Part shown: positions 15,723-23,750 of the stretch, one piece after another
Numbering within the stretch: position 1 is the stretch's first letter
How the letters are laid out: each line of letters starts with the position of its first letter
Source of the DNA: Trueperaceae bacterium
Lineage (GTDB): Bacteria > Deinococcota > Deinococci > Deinococcales > Trueperaceae
Assembly: GCA_020354625.1 (NCBI GenBank)
Contig: CP070651.1
Coordinates: 4,016,358-4,080,357, forward strand
Length of the DNA: 64,000 nt
Reading direction: 5' to 3'
Position numbers and translations under genes: made by a program
Notes under the pieces: generated by a model
The model's database searches: none
What the model was told of the DNA's origin: nothing
What the model saw: only the letters and a program-made list of their open reading frames with translations

Positions 15723-16832
15723 ATGGTGACTGTTGTCCCATCCTGGCCCTCAAGCCTCGTGCAGACCAGGGCTGTCTTGCATCACCTGGCCGAGGGCCTG
15801 CTCGTTTTGGATCTGGATGGGAACGTGTTGTACATGAACCCAGCAGCCTTACAAATTCTTGAGACGCAGTATGACGAGGGTGAGTCGAGATTTGCAGACT
15901 ACTTCGATCTTTTCTCTGTGACCGATCTGCACGGTCGGTCGATCTCTCCTGAAGATTGGCCGCTCGCCCGCGTGTTGCGAGGCGAAGGTGTCGAACGCGA
16001 AGTGCTTCGAGTACAGATACGGGCTTCAGGTGTTGTCAAAGTGCTCAAGTTCAGCGGGACGCTGATCCGTGAGGATACGAGCTTTGCCCTATTGACATTT
16101 GAAGATGTCACGGCTCAGAAGGCTGCTGAGAGCCGGTTTGCTACCGCGTTCCGTGCCAGTCCCGTCCCTTCCGTCATTGCCCGCCTCCCTGACGGCGTGG
16201 TGTTGTCGGTCAATGAGAGCTTTCAAGAGCTGTCGTGTTGTGAATCTGAGGGCATGCTCTACAGGCGCTTGGTGGAACTCCCGTGTTTTGTCAGTCGAAA
16301 AACTGTCGATCTTATCCTAAGTGATTTGCACGAAGGTGCGAAAAATGTGGACTACGAGACTCAACTTGCGTCTCAAACGGGTACGCCGCGGCAGGTTTTG
16401 GTCGCCGCCCAGGCGATCGAGTTCGATGGTAGCGCGTGTGGGCTGCTGACCTTTGTCGACGTCACCGAGCGACGCCATATGGAACAGCGCCTGGTCGACA
16501 CGATCAACGGTGTCATGCAGGATTTCACGACGTTCCATCATGCAGTCATACAAAACCTCAGCAAGCTCCAGATCGAGGACTCGGGGACGGAAGACGTACA
16601 ACGGCTCACCAAGCGCGAGCGGGCGGTCCTCATGCAGTTGGCAACCGGGCGGGATAACGTCGCGATCGCCGATGAGCTCAACATCAGTTGTAAGACCGTT
16701 CGCAATTATGTGACCCGCATCAACAAAAAACTGGGGGTCGGTTCGCGCGGCGAGGCCATCGTTTGGGCCCGGAAGCACGGGTTGCTCCCACTCGAAAATA
16801 TCTCTTATCCAATGGTGGAATTCGGGCGATAG
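15723..16832 (+). CDS. PAS-PAS-LuxR-type transcriptional regulator
   Basis: The product is 369 residues. The start at 15723 is chosen because the first PAS domain follows directly and a TATAAT stands 10 bases upstream; no ribosome binding site is seen, so the message may have almost no leader. PAS 1 spans about 12-120 (LHHLAEGLLVLDLDGNVLYMN), PAS 2 about 130-245 (FRASPVPSVIARLPDGVVLSVN), and a GerE/LuxR helix-turn-helix spans about 292-350 (LTKRERAVLMQLATG ... ISCKTVRNYVTRINKKLGV). There is no receiver domain, so it probably senses a ligand or redox state directly. Targets may include the upstream 57-bp repeats. Confidence 0.88.
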   Translation: MVTVVPSWPSSLVQTRAVLHHLAEGLLVLDLDGNVLYMNPAALQILETQYDEGESRFADYFDLFSVTDLHGRSISPEDWPLARVLRGEGVEREVLRVQIRASGVVKVLKFSGTLIREDTSFALLTFEDVTAQKAAESRFATAFRASPVPSVIARLPDGVVLSVNESFQELSCCESEGMLYRRLVELPCFVSRKTVDLILSDLHEGAKNVDYETQLASQTGTPRQVLVAAQAIEFDGSACGLLTFVDVTERRHMEQRLVDTINGVMQDFTTFHHAVIQNLSKLQIEDSGTEDVQRLTKRERAVLMQLATGRDNVAIADELNISCKTVRNYVTRINKKLGVGSRGEAIVWARKHGLLPLENISYPMVEFGR

Positions 16833-17058
16833 CCTACGAAGCAAACCTTCTCAGGGACTCGTCTAGCAAATTGGGCGAGTCTGACGAGGCGCGTCCTGCA
16901 CGTCAGGTGTGGTTGTGGATTCTTTGAACGTCGAACTTGCCTAGCGATCCACGAGCATGGCCGGACGACTCGGGGTCGATGTCGTGGCGACACCCGGCTT
17001 GCGCTCGCTTGGGGGGAGTCGATTGCGGCTGGGATGCCCGGGTGGTTATGGGGCGACC
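16833..17058. other. Intergenic region upstream of the ArsR gene
   Basis: No gene or clear terminator is seen between the PAS-LuxR stop and the promoter/operator of the ArsR-family gene. Confidence 0.45.
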
Positions 17059-17125
17059 TTGCAATAATGACGGAAGAGTGTAAAATTAATTCGATAGATG
17101 TCAACATAAAATACATCTATCGAAT
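17059..17125 (+). promoter_or_regulatory. Promoter and ArsR-type palindromic operator
   Basis: TTGCAA (17059-17064), a 16-base spacer and TAAAAT (17081-17086) form a promoter. Immediately downstream is a perfect inverted repeat with 13-base arms, 17089-17101 (ATTCGATAGATGT) and 17113-17125, separated by 11 AT-rich bases. The left arm covers the expected transcription start, so a dimer bound here would block initiation. This is the standard layout for autoregulated ArsR/SmtB repressors. Confidence 0.88.
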
Positions 17126-17140
17126 GGAAGGAGCAGACCG

Positions 17141-17713
17141 ATGACCCAAGAACAGCTCACCCAGACGCTCCTGCGTTTTTTCAAGGCCCTGGCAGACGCC
17201 AACCGGCTCAAGATCGTCGGCCTGTTGGCGCAAAGGCCCCATACGGTGGAGGAGCTGGCCGCCTCGCTCGAGCTGAGCAGCTCCACGGTGTCCCACCACC
17301 TGCGCAAGCTCGCCGATGTCGATCTGGTCGAGGCGCGCGCCGAGAGCTACTACAGCATCTACTCACTTCGCACCGAGGTACTTACCCGACACGCTCAAAG
17401 CCTCCTCGGTCAAGAAGAGCTCCCCCGACTCGCCACGGGCGCCGATCTCGACGCCTTCGACAAGAAGGTGCTTCAGACCTTCACCGACGCCGACGGGCGC
17501 ATCACCGCCTTTCCGGCCCAACAGAAGAAGTACCTCGTACTCTTGCGGCACGTACTCGGTGTCTTCGAAACCGAGGTGCGTTACACGGAGAAACAGGTGA
17601 ACGAGCTGCTCTTGCGCTTCAACGACGACACCGCCAGACTCCGGCGCAGTCTGGTGGATCACGGCTTCATGGCCCGTGAGGGGGGTGGCGGCGACTACTG
17701 GAGAGTCGTATAA
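17141..17713 (+). CDS. ArsR-family regulator with C-terminal DUF2087
   Basis: The product is 190 residues. GGAAGGAG precedes the ATG. Residues 5-80 form the ArsR winged helix (FFKALADANRLKIVGLLAQRPHTVEELAASLELSSSTVSHHLRKL). No metal-binding CxC is present, so it is not a classical metal sensor. Residues about 100-190 match DUF2087 (IPAFPAQQKKYLVLLRHVL-like, RYTEKQVNELLLRFNDDTARLRRSLVDHGFMAREGGGGDYWRV), a domain that often follows such HTH domains. The operator directly upstream indicates autoregulation. No other gene is in the transcript, so its wider regulon is unknown. Confidence 0.92.
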   Translation: MTQEQLTQTLLRFFKALADANRLKIVGLLAQRPHTVEELAASLELSSSTVSHHLRKLADVDLVEARAESYYSIYSLRTEVLTRHAQSLLGQEELPRLATGADLDAFDKKVLQTFTDADGRITAFPAQQKKYLVLLRHVLGVFETEVRYTEKQVNELLLRFNDDTARLRRSLVDHGFMAREGGGGDYWRVV

Positions 17714-17743
17714 AGAGCCTAGCCTGCGCGACTTTCGTTGCCC

Positions 17744-17777
17744 TACTCATCACTCATTTCTCATGACTCATCACTAT
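17744..17777. repeat. Heptamer repeats overlapping the SDR 3' end
   Basis: There are four to five consecutive 7-base units of the form (T/C/G)ACTCAT / TTCTCAT. The repeats run through the stop codon of the SDR gene, so its last residues (DSDES) are encoded by them. This is the same unit family as at 9661-9758 and 19508-19710. Confidence 0.55.
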
Positions 17778-18546
17778 CCATCGGATAGAGGCTGGCGCCG
17801 CCGTCGACGAGCAGCACCGAACCGGTGAGGTAGTCGGCCAGCGGAGAACAGAGGAACAAAAACGCATGGGCCACGCTTTCTGGGGGCTGCATATACCCGA
17901 GGGGGATCGCTCTCTCTGCCCTGGCGCGGTAGCCCGGCTCGGTATCCCACTGGCGCTTGGCCATGCCCACCGCCACGATGCCCGGGGCGATCACGTTGGC
18001 GCGGATATCGGGAGCGAGCTCCCTGGCAAACCCCCGCGCCAGCGCCTTCAGGGCGGACTTGCTGGCGGTGTAGGGCGTGATCTCGGGCCAGGGGACATCT
18101 TGGACCCACGACGAGGTGAAGATCAGCTGTCCACGGGTCCCACGTTCTTTCCAGCGCCGCGCGGCGGCCTGCGCCACGATAAACGACGAGCGCACGTTGA
18201 GGTTCATGATGGCGTCATAGGTCTCGAGCGGGAACCGCTCGACCGGGTCGGAAGCCACCAGCCCTGCATGGCAGCAGACGACGTCCGGCAATCCCAGCTG
18301 CGCATCGACTGTTTCGAAGAGCGCATCGACCGCGCCCGGGTCGGTGGCATCGGCCTGAACGTAGAGGGTGCGGCCGCGGTATGAGAGTTCGGCTGCACGT
18401 TTCTCTCCCTCACGCTGTTCGACGATGTCGTTTACGCAGACCGCGGCGCCGTGTTCGCTCAAGGTCTTCACTACCACCCGCCCGATGTCACCGAGCCCCC
18501 CGGTGATCAGCACGGTCTTGCCGGACAGATCGAGTAGATTCGCCAT
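17761..18546 (-). CDS. Short-chain dehydrogenase/reductase
   Basis: The product is 261 residues from the ATG at 18546, which lies just downstream of the SMP-30 stop (6 bases), indicating translational coupling. The long in-frame extension upstream is a shadow of the SMP-30 gene. It has the Rossmann glycine motif TGGLGDIG (about residues 16-23), the NNAG-like CHAGLV, and the catalytic Ser/Tyr/Lys as SSWVQDVPWPEITPYTASK. The C-terminus GSVLLVDGGASL is typical. In this operon it probably oxidises a sugar, sugar alcohol or lactone-related substrate whose lactone is then opened by the SMP-30 protein. Confidence 0.92.
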   Translation of the reverse strand: MANLLDLSGKTVLITGGLGDIGRVVVKTLSEHGAAVCVNDIVEQREGEKRAAELSYRGRTLYVQADATDPGAVDALFETVDAQLGLPDVVCCHAGLVASDPVERFPLETYDAIMNLNVRSSFIVAQAAARRWKERGTRGQLIFTSSWVQDVPWPEITPYTASKSALKALARGFARELAPDIRANVIAPGIVAVGMAKRQWDTEPGYRARAERAIPLGYMQPPESVAHAFLFLCSPLADYLTGSVLLVDGGASLYPMDSDES

Positions 18547-18551
18547 CGAGA

Positions 18552-19430
18552 TCAGCCGGCAAACGCGTGGGTGGGGAGGCCGCGAACACCTGGATAAGCT
18601 GCCAGCACCGCCCCTTCGTGGGGCGTTTTGGCGACCTCGAGCTCGAAGCAGGCCGAGGTGATGTACAAAGTGTCCAGGTTTTCCCCGCCGAACACGCAGC
18701 TGGTCGGGTTGGTGACCGGCAAGTCGACCTTGCGGTCGATGCTGCCGTCGGGCGCTATCCGCAAGAGGCAGCCACCGCCGAAGCGGGCGTTCCACAGATA
18801 CCCCTCGCTGTCCATGGCCGAGCCGTCCGGCAGGCCGAACAGGGACCCCTCGAAATAACTTTCCTGCCCGCTGAGGGCACCGGAAGACGGCTCGAAGGCG
18901 AAGCGGTCGATGCGGTTCGCCAAGGTGTCGGCAAAGAACATCTGCCCGCCTTCAGGCGTCCAGGCCAAGGTGTTGGAGATGCCGATGTTATCGAGCATCC
19001 TCGTCGTCTCTCCACCTGCGCCGATGCGGTAGAGCGCCCCGGTGTTTGCGGTGATCGGGATGCCAGAGCCGTCCTCGGCCACGTTGTTCTGCATGGTGCC
19101 GAGCCAGAGCCGCCCCTGGGGATCACACTTCATCTCGTTGTTGCGGTTGGCGGGCCGATCACTCTCGATCGTTGCGAACGCAGAGAAGGTGCCCGCCTCG
19201 GGATCGAAGGACATCAGATCCTTCAAGACGCTGGCGATGAGCCCACCCCGTCGGCGCGGCACCACGCCGCAGGCCAGATCCGGTGCCGCCCACGACTCGA
19301 GCCCGGCGGGACCGTGGCGGTAGATGGTCTTGCCCACGATGTCGACCCAGTAAAGGGCCCCTTCGTCTGCTGACCAGCTGGGCGACTCTCCGACGAGATT
19401 GGCGACGTCCGAGAACACTTCGATCTTCAT
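18552..19430 (-). CDS. SMP-30/gluconolactonase-type lactonase
   Basis: The product is 292 residues, from an ATG with GGAGG 6 bases upstream. It is a six-bladed propeller hydrolase: the N-terminal metal-ligand glutamate in LVGESPSWSADEGALYWVDI, the substrate/metal stretch RNNEMKCDPQGRLWLGTM, ISNTLAWTPEGGQMFFADT, and LPDGSAMDSEGYLWNARF with the catalytic Asp region. The family opens aldonolactones to aldonic acids using a divalent metal. It is the first gene of an operon with the SDR and is divergent from the FAH-fold gene, which fits non-phosphorylating sugar oxidation. Confidence 0.93.
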   Translation of the reverse strand: MKIEVFSDVANLVGESPSWSADEGALYWVDIVGKTIYRHGPAGLESWAAPDLACGVVPRRRGGLIASVLKDLMSFDPEAGTFSAFATIESDRPANRNNEMKCDPQGRLWLGTMQNNVAEDGSGIPITANTGALYRIGAGGETTRMLDNIGISNTLAWTPEGGQMFFADTLANRIDRFAFEPSSGALSGQESYFEGSLFGLPDGSAMDSEGYLWNARFGGGCLLRIAPDGSIDRKVDLPVTNPTSCVFGGENLDTLYITSACFELEVAKTPHEGAVLAAYPGVRGLPTHAFAG

Positions 19431-19507
19431 ATGCGCCTCCAATAACCGAGGAATAAGATGGTGCCCCACTATAAGCGAGTTTTGGGAGTTTGATCCCCAG
19501 GCACATC

Positions 19508-19710
19508 GGGTAATGGGTAATGAGGAATGGGTGATGGGTGCTGCGAATTTCGCTGTTGGGCTTGTCTTTGCCTTACTGCCGCGTTCTCTGAGAAAGTGTG
19601 TCTTAGACGCATTTTCCTTTCGCAATAACTCACGCATTACCCATCACGCATTACCCATTACCCACTTTGTTACTCTACTCATCACTCATCTCTTATAGCT
19701 CATCACCCAC
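19508..19710. repeat. Heptamer-repeat element B with 15-bp perfect inverted arms
   Basis: The left arm GGGTAATGGGTAATG (19508-19522) is the exact reverse complement of 19649-19663. Each arm sits in a longer run of 7-base units (TAATGGG / TGATGGG on the left, CATTACC / CATCACG on the right), and a second run of TCATCAC units follows at 19673-19710. The 126 bases between the arms have no coding potential. It fills the divergent gap between the SMP-30 and FAH genes, so it may affect both promoters. Confidence 0.7.
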
Positions 19711-19777
19711 TGGGTCTCCAACCTCGCTTCACGGATGCTGTAGACTTTGGTTTGAAAGGTGGGTGCGCGAGTTGACG

Positions 19778-20596
19778 ATGTTTCTTAGCAGGCACCGCGT
19801 GAACGGAGAGCCGCGCTGGGCGCTGGACGGCCGCTTGCTGCCGGTAGCGTTCAAGCTGGAGCTGTTGCTCCAGCTCGAGCGGAGCCAGGTCATCCCCTTT
19901 CTCGCGTCGCTGCCCGCGGGAGCTGCCGGTGAGACCCTGCCGCCGCCGTTGGCGCCGATCGAGAACACGCAGGAGGTCTGGGCCAGCGGCGTGACCTACC
20001 TGCGCAGCCGCGACGCCCGCACCTCTGAATCGCAGGTGGCGGACGTCTATGAGAGGGTTTATGAGGCAGCGCGCCCCGAGCTCTTTTTCAAGGCCCTGGG
20101 CTGGCGCGTGGTGGGCGACGGCATGCCGGTGCGCCATCGCCGCGACAGCGACTGGAACGTACCCGAGCCGGAGCTCTGCCTGGTGCTCAACTCGCGCACG
20201 GAGATCACCGGCTACTGCGTCGGCAACGACATGTCGTCGCGCAGCATCGAAGGGGAGAACCCGCTCTATTTGCCGCAGGCCAAGACCTACAACGGGTCGT
20301 GCGCTCTCGGTCCGGGGATCCAACTCGTGACCGAGGACCCCAGCGAACTGCCGATCACGCTCACCATCACCCGCGGCCGGGAGGCCGTGTTCGAGGGGCA
20401 GGTCAGCACCTCCCAGATCAAGCGCCCGCTGACCGATCTGACCGAGCACCTGGCGCGGGAGCTCGACTTCCCCGGCGGCGTCTTCCTGATGACCGGCACC
20501 GGCATCGTGCCGCCCGAGCACTTCAGCCTCGAGCCCGGAGACAGCGTGGAGATCACCGTCGGCAGTTTGACCCTGACCAACACCGTCACTTCGTAA
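19778..20596 (+). CDS. FAH-fold protein, likely 2-keto-3-deoxy-sugar-acid dehydratase or hydrolase
   Basis: The product is 272 residues from the ATG at 19778; a GTG five codons earlier is possible. Fumarylacetoacetate-hydrolase-fold features are [14 protein letters not shown] near residue 66, the metal glutamate pair in [11 protein letters not shown], and [27 protein letters not shown]. The PEPEL and GNDMSSR...LPQAK stretches match the branch that includes 2-keto-3-deoxy-arabinonate/xylonate dehydratases. With the divergent lactonase and dehydrogenase it would supply the third step of a pentose or aldose oxidation route. The assignment to that branch is inference. Confidence 0.85.
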   Translation: MFLSRHRVNGEPRWALDGRLLPVAFKLELLLQLERSQVIPFLASLPAGAAGETLPPPLAPIENTQEVWASGVTYLRSRDARTSESQVADVYERVYEAARPELFFKALGWRVVGDGMPVRHRRDSDWNVPEPELCLVLNSRTEITGYCVGNDMSSRSIEGENPLYLPQAKTYNGSCALGPGIQLVTEDPSELPITLTITRGREAVFEGQVSTSQIKRPLTDLTEHLARELDFPGGVFLMTGTGIVPPEHFSLEPGDSVEITVGSLTLTNTVTS

Positions 20597-20748
20597 GGGG
20601 AGACGCGTCGTATCACGCACGTGTGCCGTGTAGACGGCGCGATCTACCGTCGAAAGCACGAGCGTGTGCGCGTCATGCAAGAGGCCGCCACAGGAGACAC
20701 AGACGGAGCACGTCGGTATGACGTGCGCACCGTGTGGGAACGTATGAC

Positions 20749-20774
20749 AAAAGGGCGGGGGAGACCCCCGCCCT
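20749..20774 (-). terminator. Intrinsic terminator of the first LVIVD gene
   Basis: A 10-bp perfect stem (20752-20761 with 20765-20774) has a 3-base loop. Read on the reverse strand it is followed by TTTTG, a proper U tract. It lies 37 bases past the stop of the gene at 20811. Confidence 0.88.
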
Positions 20775-20810
20775 CGGTGATTCGCCCTATTTCGGGCAAC
20801 GCGCTGGTTA

Positions 20811-22721
20811 CTACTTGCCGGAGCCCGAACCCTGCTCTTTGAAGATGTACAGGCCGCCGTTGCGATCTGAACCGTAGAAGAAGGGCGAGTTGGGCTCTTT
20901 GTAGATGCCCCAGAAATCCGTTCCGGGTTCGGTGTAGCGGCCGACCTCGACCGGGTTGTACGGGTCGGAGACGTCGAGAACCAGCATGCCGTCAGAGTAC
21001 CAGGAGACGTACGCGAACGTCTTGTTGCCCCTGGACTCGACCTGCACGTTATGGCTGGAGTAGGTGCCCGCCGGATCACACGATCCGCCCGGCGCTATGG
21101 ATGCGCTGCACTCAGTGTCGAAAATGCTGGCCAGGACCGGGTTGACCGGATCGGAGTAGTCCCAGATCCGCAGGCCCGACCACGGTGTCGAGTTCGGGTT
21201 GTTGTTGGAGATGACGATCGCGACGGCACCAGCATTGGCGACGGTCTGCGACTTCTCAGCGAAGGTGCAGGCGCCACGACGGACGATGGCGATGTCGCCA
21301 GCGCCCAGCGGGTTCAAGAGGGCATCGCCGTTACAAGCTCGACCAACCCATACTAAGTCGCCGGAGACCGAACCTCCACCCAGCGGGAAGTTGTTCCCCG
21401 AGAACTCGTACGCCGGGTACTCACCGGTGTCTGGGCCCGACTCGATGTCGATGTGATCTGCGTACACCCGGCCGGCATTCCCAGTCTGGTTCGCCTCGAT
21501 GAGGTCACCGAACGACGTGCCGGCCATGACACCCGGGATCGGGTTGCCGTTGCCGAACGTGACGTTCGAAGGCGGTATGGTCGCCTCCCAGGCCGAGAAG
21601 TCCTCCTCGCCTTCGACGACGATGGTGCCGTCCTCGCTCGGCCAGACGGAGTGGCTGTTGACCTCGCCGTCGAGCGAACCGTTGACAGGATCGATCGCGA
21701 CGGAAACTACCGACGGGTTCGCCGGATCGGAGATATCGAGCAGCACCAGCCCGGCGTCCCAGTTGGCGAGGTACGCCATCGTGCCGTCGGCGCTGACCGT
21801 GACGTCGTGGAGGAACTTGTTTGCTGACGCGCCGAAACCGGTAGTAAGGAAGGAATTGCCGGGGAGGATTTCTCCAACGAAGTCAACAGTATTCACCCAA
21901 TCGATGTCGGGGAAGGCTAGCTGCTCTGCACCCCAAAAGCCGGCTAGGGTAGGATTCGTGGGGTCGGTGATGTCGAAGATCTGGAAGTTACCAAACAAGG
22001 ACTCCACCGTGGCCGCTACGTAGTCCTTGTTGTCCTGGGTAAAGAGCCACAGGTTGTGGACACCAAAGTCGACGAAGCCAAAGTCTGCTTGCAAAAAGAG
22101 GTTGACATCGTCGGTTTGGACGGATGCCAAGTACACAGGGTTGGTGGGATCGTCCACGTTGTAGATCTCGAAGGCACACGGACCACCTGCGCAGGCCTCA
22201 TTCGAGTGAACCAAGATGTCACCGGAGTTCATCGCCGCCACCCTGACGTCGTTGGTGCGGCTACCGACAGGCGAGGGGATGATGCCGACGAAGTCGGCCT
22301 TATTCTTGTTGTGGACATCCCAGATCCAGATACCCGCGTCGGGGTCACCGCCACAGGGGCTGTTGAAGGTCCCGGTATAGGCGTAGCCGTCGTGTGCCCA
22401 GACGTCGGTTGTGGCACCGGCGACGTCACGTACACCCAGTCCCCTGGCATCGATGTTCTTGCTGGTCTTGGCTGTGGGACCGCTGCTTACGATCCCTGCG
22501 GTAGCGAGGTCGTGGGCGATCAGCGGCGCACTGAGGTCGCGGCTCCCATCATCAAAGTGCACGTGATCGTCGTGCCCGTCATCGATGATATCGCCGAAAC
22601 CCAGTTGCCCTCCGAAATGTTCTGGATTGATGGCGGGCTGGCCCGGGTTGAACGTGGTATTACAGGCTGCCAGCACGAATATCAGGGCGAGCGCCCCGAA
22701 ACCGAAAAGGATTCGTTTCAC
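20811..22721 (-). CDS. LVIVD-repeat propeller lipoprotein with PA domain (1)
   Basis: The product is 636 residues. The ATG is preceded by GGGGAGG, and the lipobox is VLAAC (Cys20). LVIVD-type blades (PF08309 pattern xLxLxDxSDPxNPxxxxx) appear at about 131, 183, 246, 325, 517 and 580. Between blades, at about 450-510, sits a PA (protease-associated) module: LGAGDIAIVRRGACTFAEKSQTVANAGAVAIVISNN. It also has a His/Asp-rich N-terminal patch (DDGHDDHVHFDDGS) that could bind metal. Such proteins are surface or periplasmic scaffolds or ligand-binding proteins; no enzyme activity can be claimed. It is a monocistronic unit with its own promoter and terminator. Confidence 0.88.
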   Translation of the reverse strand: MKRILFGFGALALIFVLAACNTTFNPGQPAINPEHFGGQLGFGDIIDDGHDDHVHFDDGSRDLSAPLIAHDLATAGIVSSGPTAKTSKNIDARGLGVRDVAGATTDVWAHDGYAYTGTFNSPCGGDPDAGIWIWDVHNKNKADFVGIIPSPVGSRTNDVRVAAMNSGDILVHSNEACAGGPCAFEIYNVDDPTNPVYLASVQTDDVNLFLQADFGFVDFGVHNLWLFTQDNKDYVAATVESLFGNFQIFDITDPTNPTLAGFWGAEQLAFPDIDWVNTVDFVGEILPGNSFLTTGFGASANKFLHDVTVSADGTMAYLANWDAGLVLLDISDPANPSVVSVAIDPVNGSLDGEVNSHSVWPSEDGTIVVEGEEDFSAWEATIPPSNVTFGNGNPIPGVMAGTSFGDLIEANQTGNAGRVYADHIDIESGPDTGEYPAYEFSGNNFPLGGGSVSGDLVWVGRACNGDALLNPLGAGDIAIVRRGACTFAEKSQTVANAGAVAIVISNNNPNSTPWSGLRIWDYSDPVNPVLASIFDTECSASIAPGGSCDPAGTYSSHNVQVESRGNKTFAYVSWYSDGMLVLDVSDPYNPVEVGRYTEPGTDFWGIYKEPNSPFFYGSDRNGGLYIFKEQGSGSGK

Positions 22722-22864
22722 GATTCCTCCCCTTGTTCAATCACACCCAGGTCTGAATTTTGGGTCGGTTGGCTCCCGGGATCTTCCCCTGGAGTGCTTC
22801 TGTATCAGGCGGTCCATCCGATCCCATCCCGTGTCACCGCGAGCGGCGGGTGTGATAGATGGCA

Positions 22865-22870
22865 ATTATA
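22865..22870 (-). promoter_or_regulatory. -10 box for the first LVIVD lipoprotein gene
   Basis: A perfect TATAAT on the reverse strand lies about 144 bases before the ATG. The best -35 at 17-18 bases is only TTCGCC/TTTCGC, so activation by a factor is possible. The 5' leader would be about 135 bases, close to that of the second LVIVD gene. Confidence 0.5.
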
Positions 22871-22912
22871 CACGATGGGTGAAAACGGGCGAAACCACCG
22901 TACCGAGAGCGT

Positions 22913-23740
22913 CTAGGAGCCAGCTTCCGAGCGCGGGTCGAGCGCCTCACGAAGCCCCGCCCCCCCAAAATGGATCGAGGCGACCACTACGGTGATGGCC
23001 AGCCCCGGGAACACCGCCAGCCAGGGGGCCTCGCGGAAGTAGAGCTGCGCGTCGTTCAGCATCCCGCCCCAGGTGGCGGTAGGCGGGGGCAGCCCAAACC
23101 CCAGGAAGCTGAGGGCGGACTCGATCAGAATGGCGTAGGCCACCAGCAGCGTCCCGGCCACAAAGACCGGGGTGAGGGTGTTGGGCAGGACGTGGAGGAA
23201 GAGGATACGCAAGTGTTGGGCCCCCGCTGCCTGGGCCGCCTCCACGAACGGCTGCTCCTTGAGGCTCAGCACCTGGCCCCGGACGAGCCGGGCGATGGTC
23301 GGCCAGGAGATGAGCGACAGGATCAAGATCAGCCGCCCCGTGGTGAGCTCGATGAAGCCGCTGGCGACCATGGCCAGCGCCAGGGCGGGGATCGACAGCA
23401 TGGTGTCGACCAGCGCAGAGATCAAGGCGTCGAGCCGCCGGCCGAAAAACCCGGCCACGCCACCTAAGAGGCTCCCCAGCAAGACCGAGAAAAACGCCAC
23501 CCCCAGAGCCAGCGTCAGCGAGGTCCGACCGGCGAAGAGGAGCCGGCTCAGCACGTCCCGGCCGATATCGTCGGTGCCCATCACGTGCTCACTGCCTGGA
23601 GGCTCGAGCATGTCCCGCGGGTTCACCGCGTCAGGTGGATAGGGCGCCAGCAGCGGGGCGAAGGCCGCGCCGAGCGCGAAGGCCAGCAAGACGAGCAGGC
23701 TCAGCACCGCCTGCGGTTGCCGTAGAAAGCGTTTCAGCAC
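22913..23740 (-). CDS. ABC importer permease, DppC type (second importer)
   Basis: The product is 275 residues, with a GTG start 10 bases after the preceding permease's stop. The DppC signature HVMGTDDIGRDVLSRLLFAGRTSL follows helix 1, and the EAA docking loop is AAQAAGAQHLRILFLHVLPN. The C-terminus IHFGGAGLREALDPRSE is standard. It is the third and last gene of an operon binding protein-DppB-DppC, again without an ATPase gene. Confidence 0.93.
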   Translation of the reverse strand: MLKRFLRQPQAVLSLLVLLAFALGAAFAPLLAPYPPDAVNPRDMLEPPGSEHVMGTDDIGRDVLSRLLFAGRTSLTLALGVAFFSVLLGSLLGGVAGFFGRRLDALISALVDTMLSIPALALAMVASGFIELTTGRLILILSLISWPTIARLVRGQVLSLKEQPFVEAAQAAGAQHLRILFLHVLPNTLTPVFVAGTLLVAYAILIESALSFLGFGLPPPTATWGGMLNDAQLYFREAPWLAVFPGLAITVVVASIHFGGAGLREALDPRSEAGS

Positions 23741-23750
23741 CGGCGGTCTC

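Noticed and set aside
19703-21079. 458-codon reverse frame over the FAH gene and its downstream gap
   Set aside because: It runs antisense to a well-supported FAH-fold protein and through a terminator. It has no start signal.
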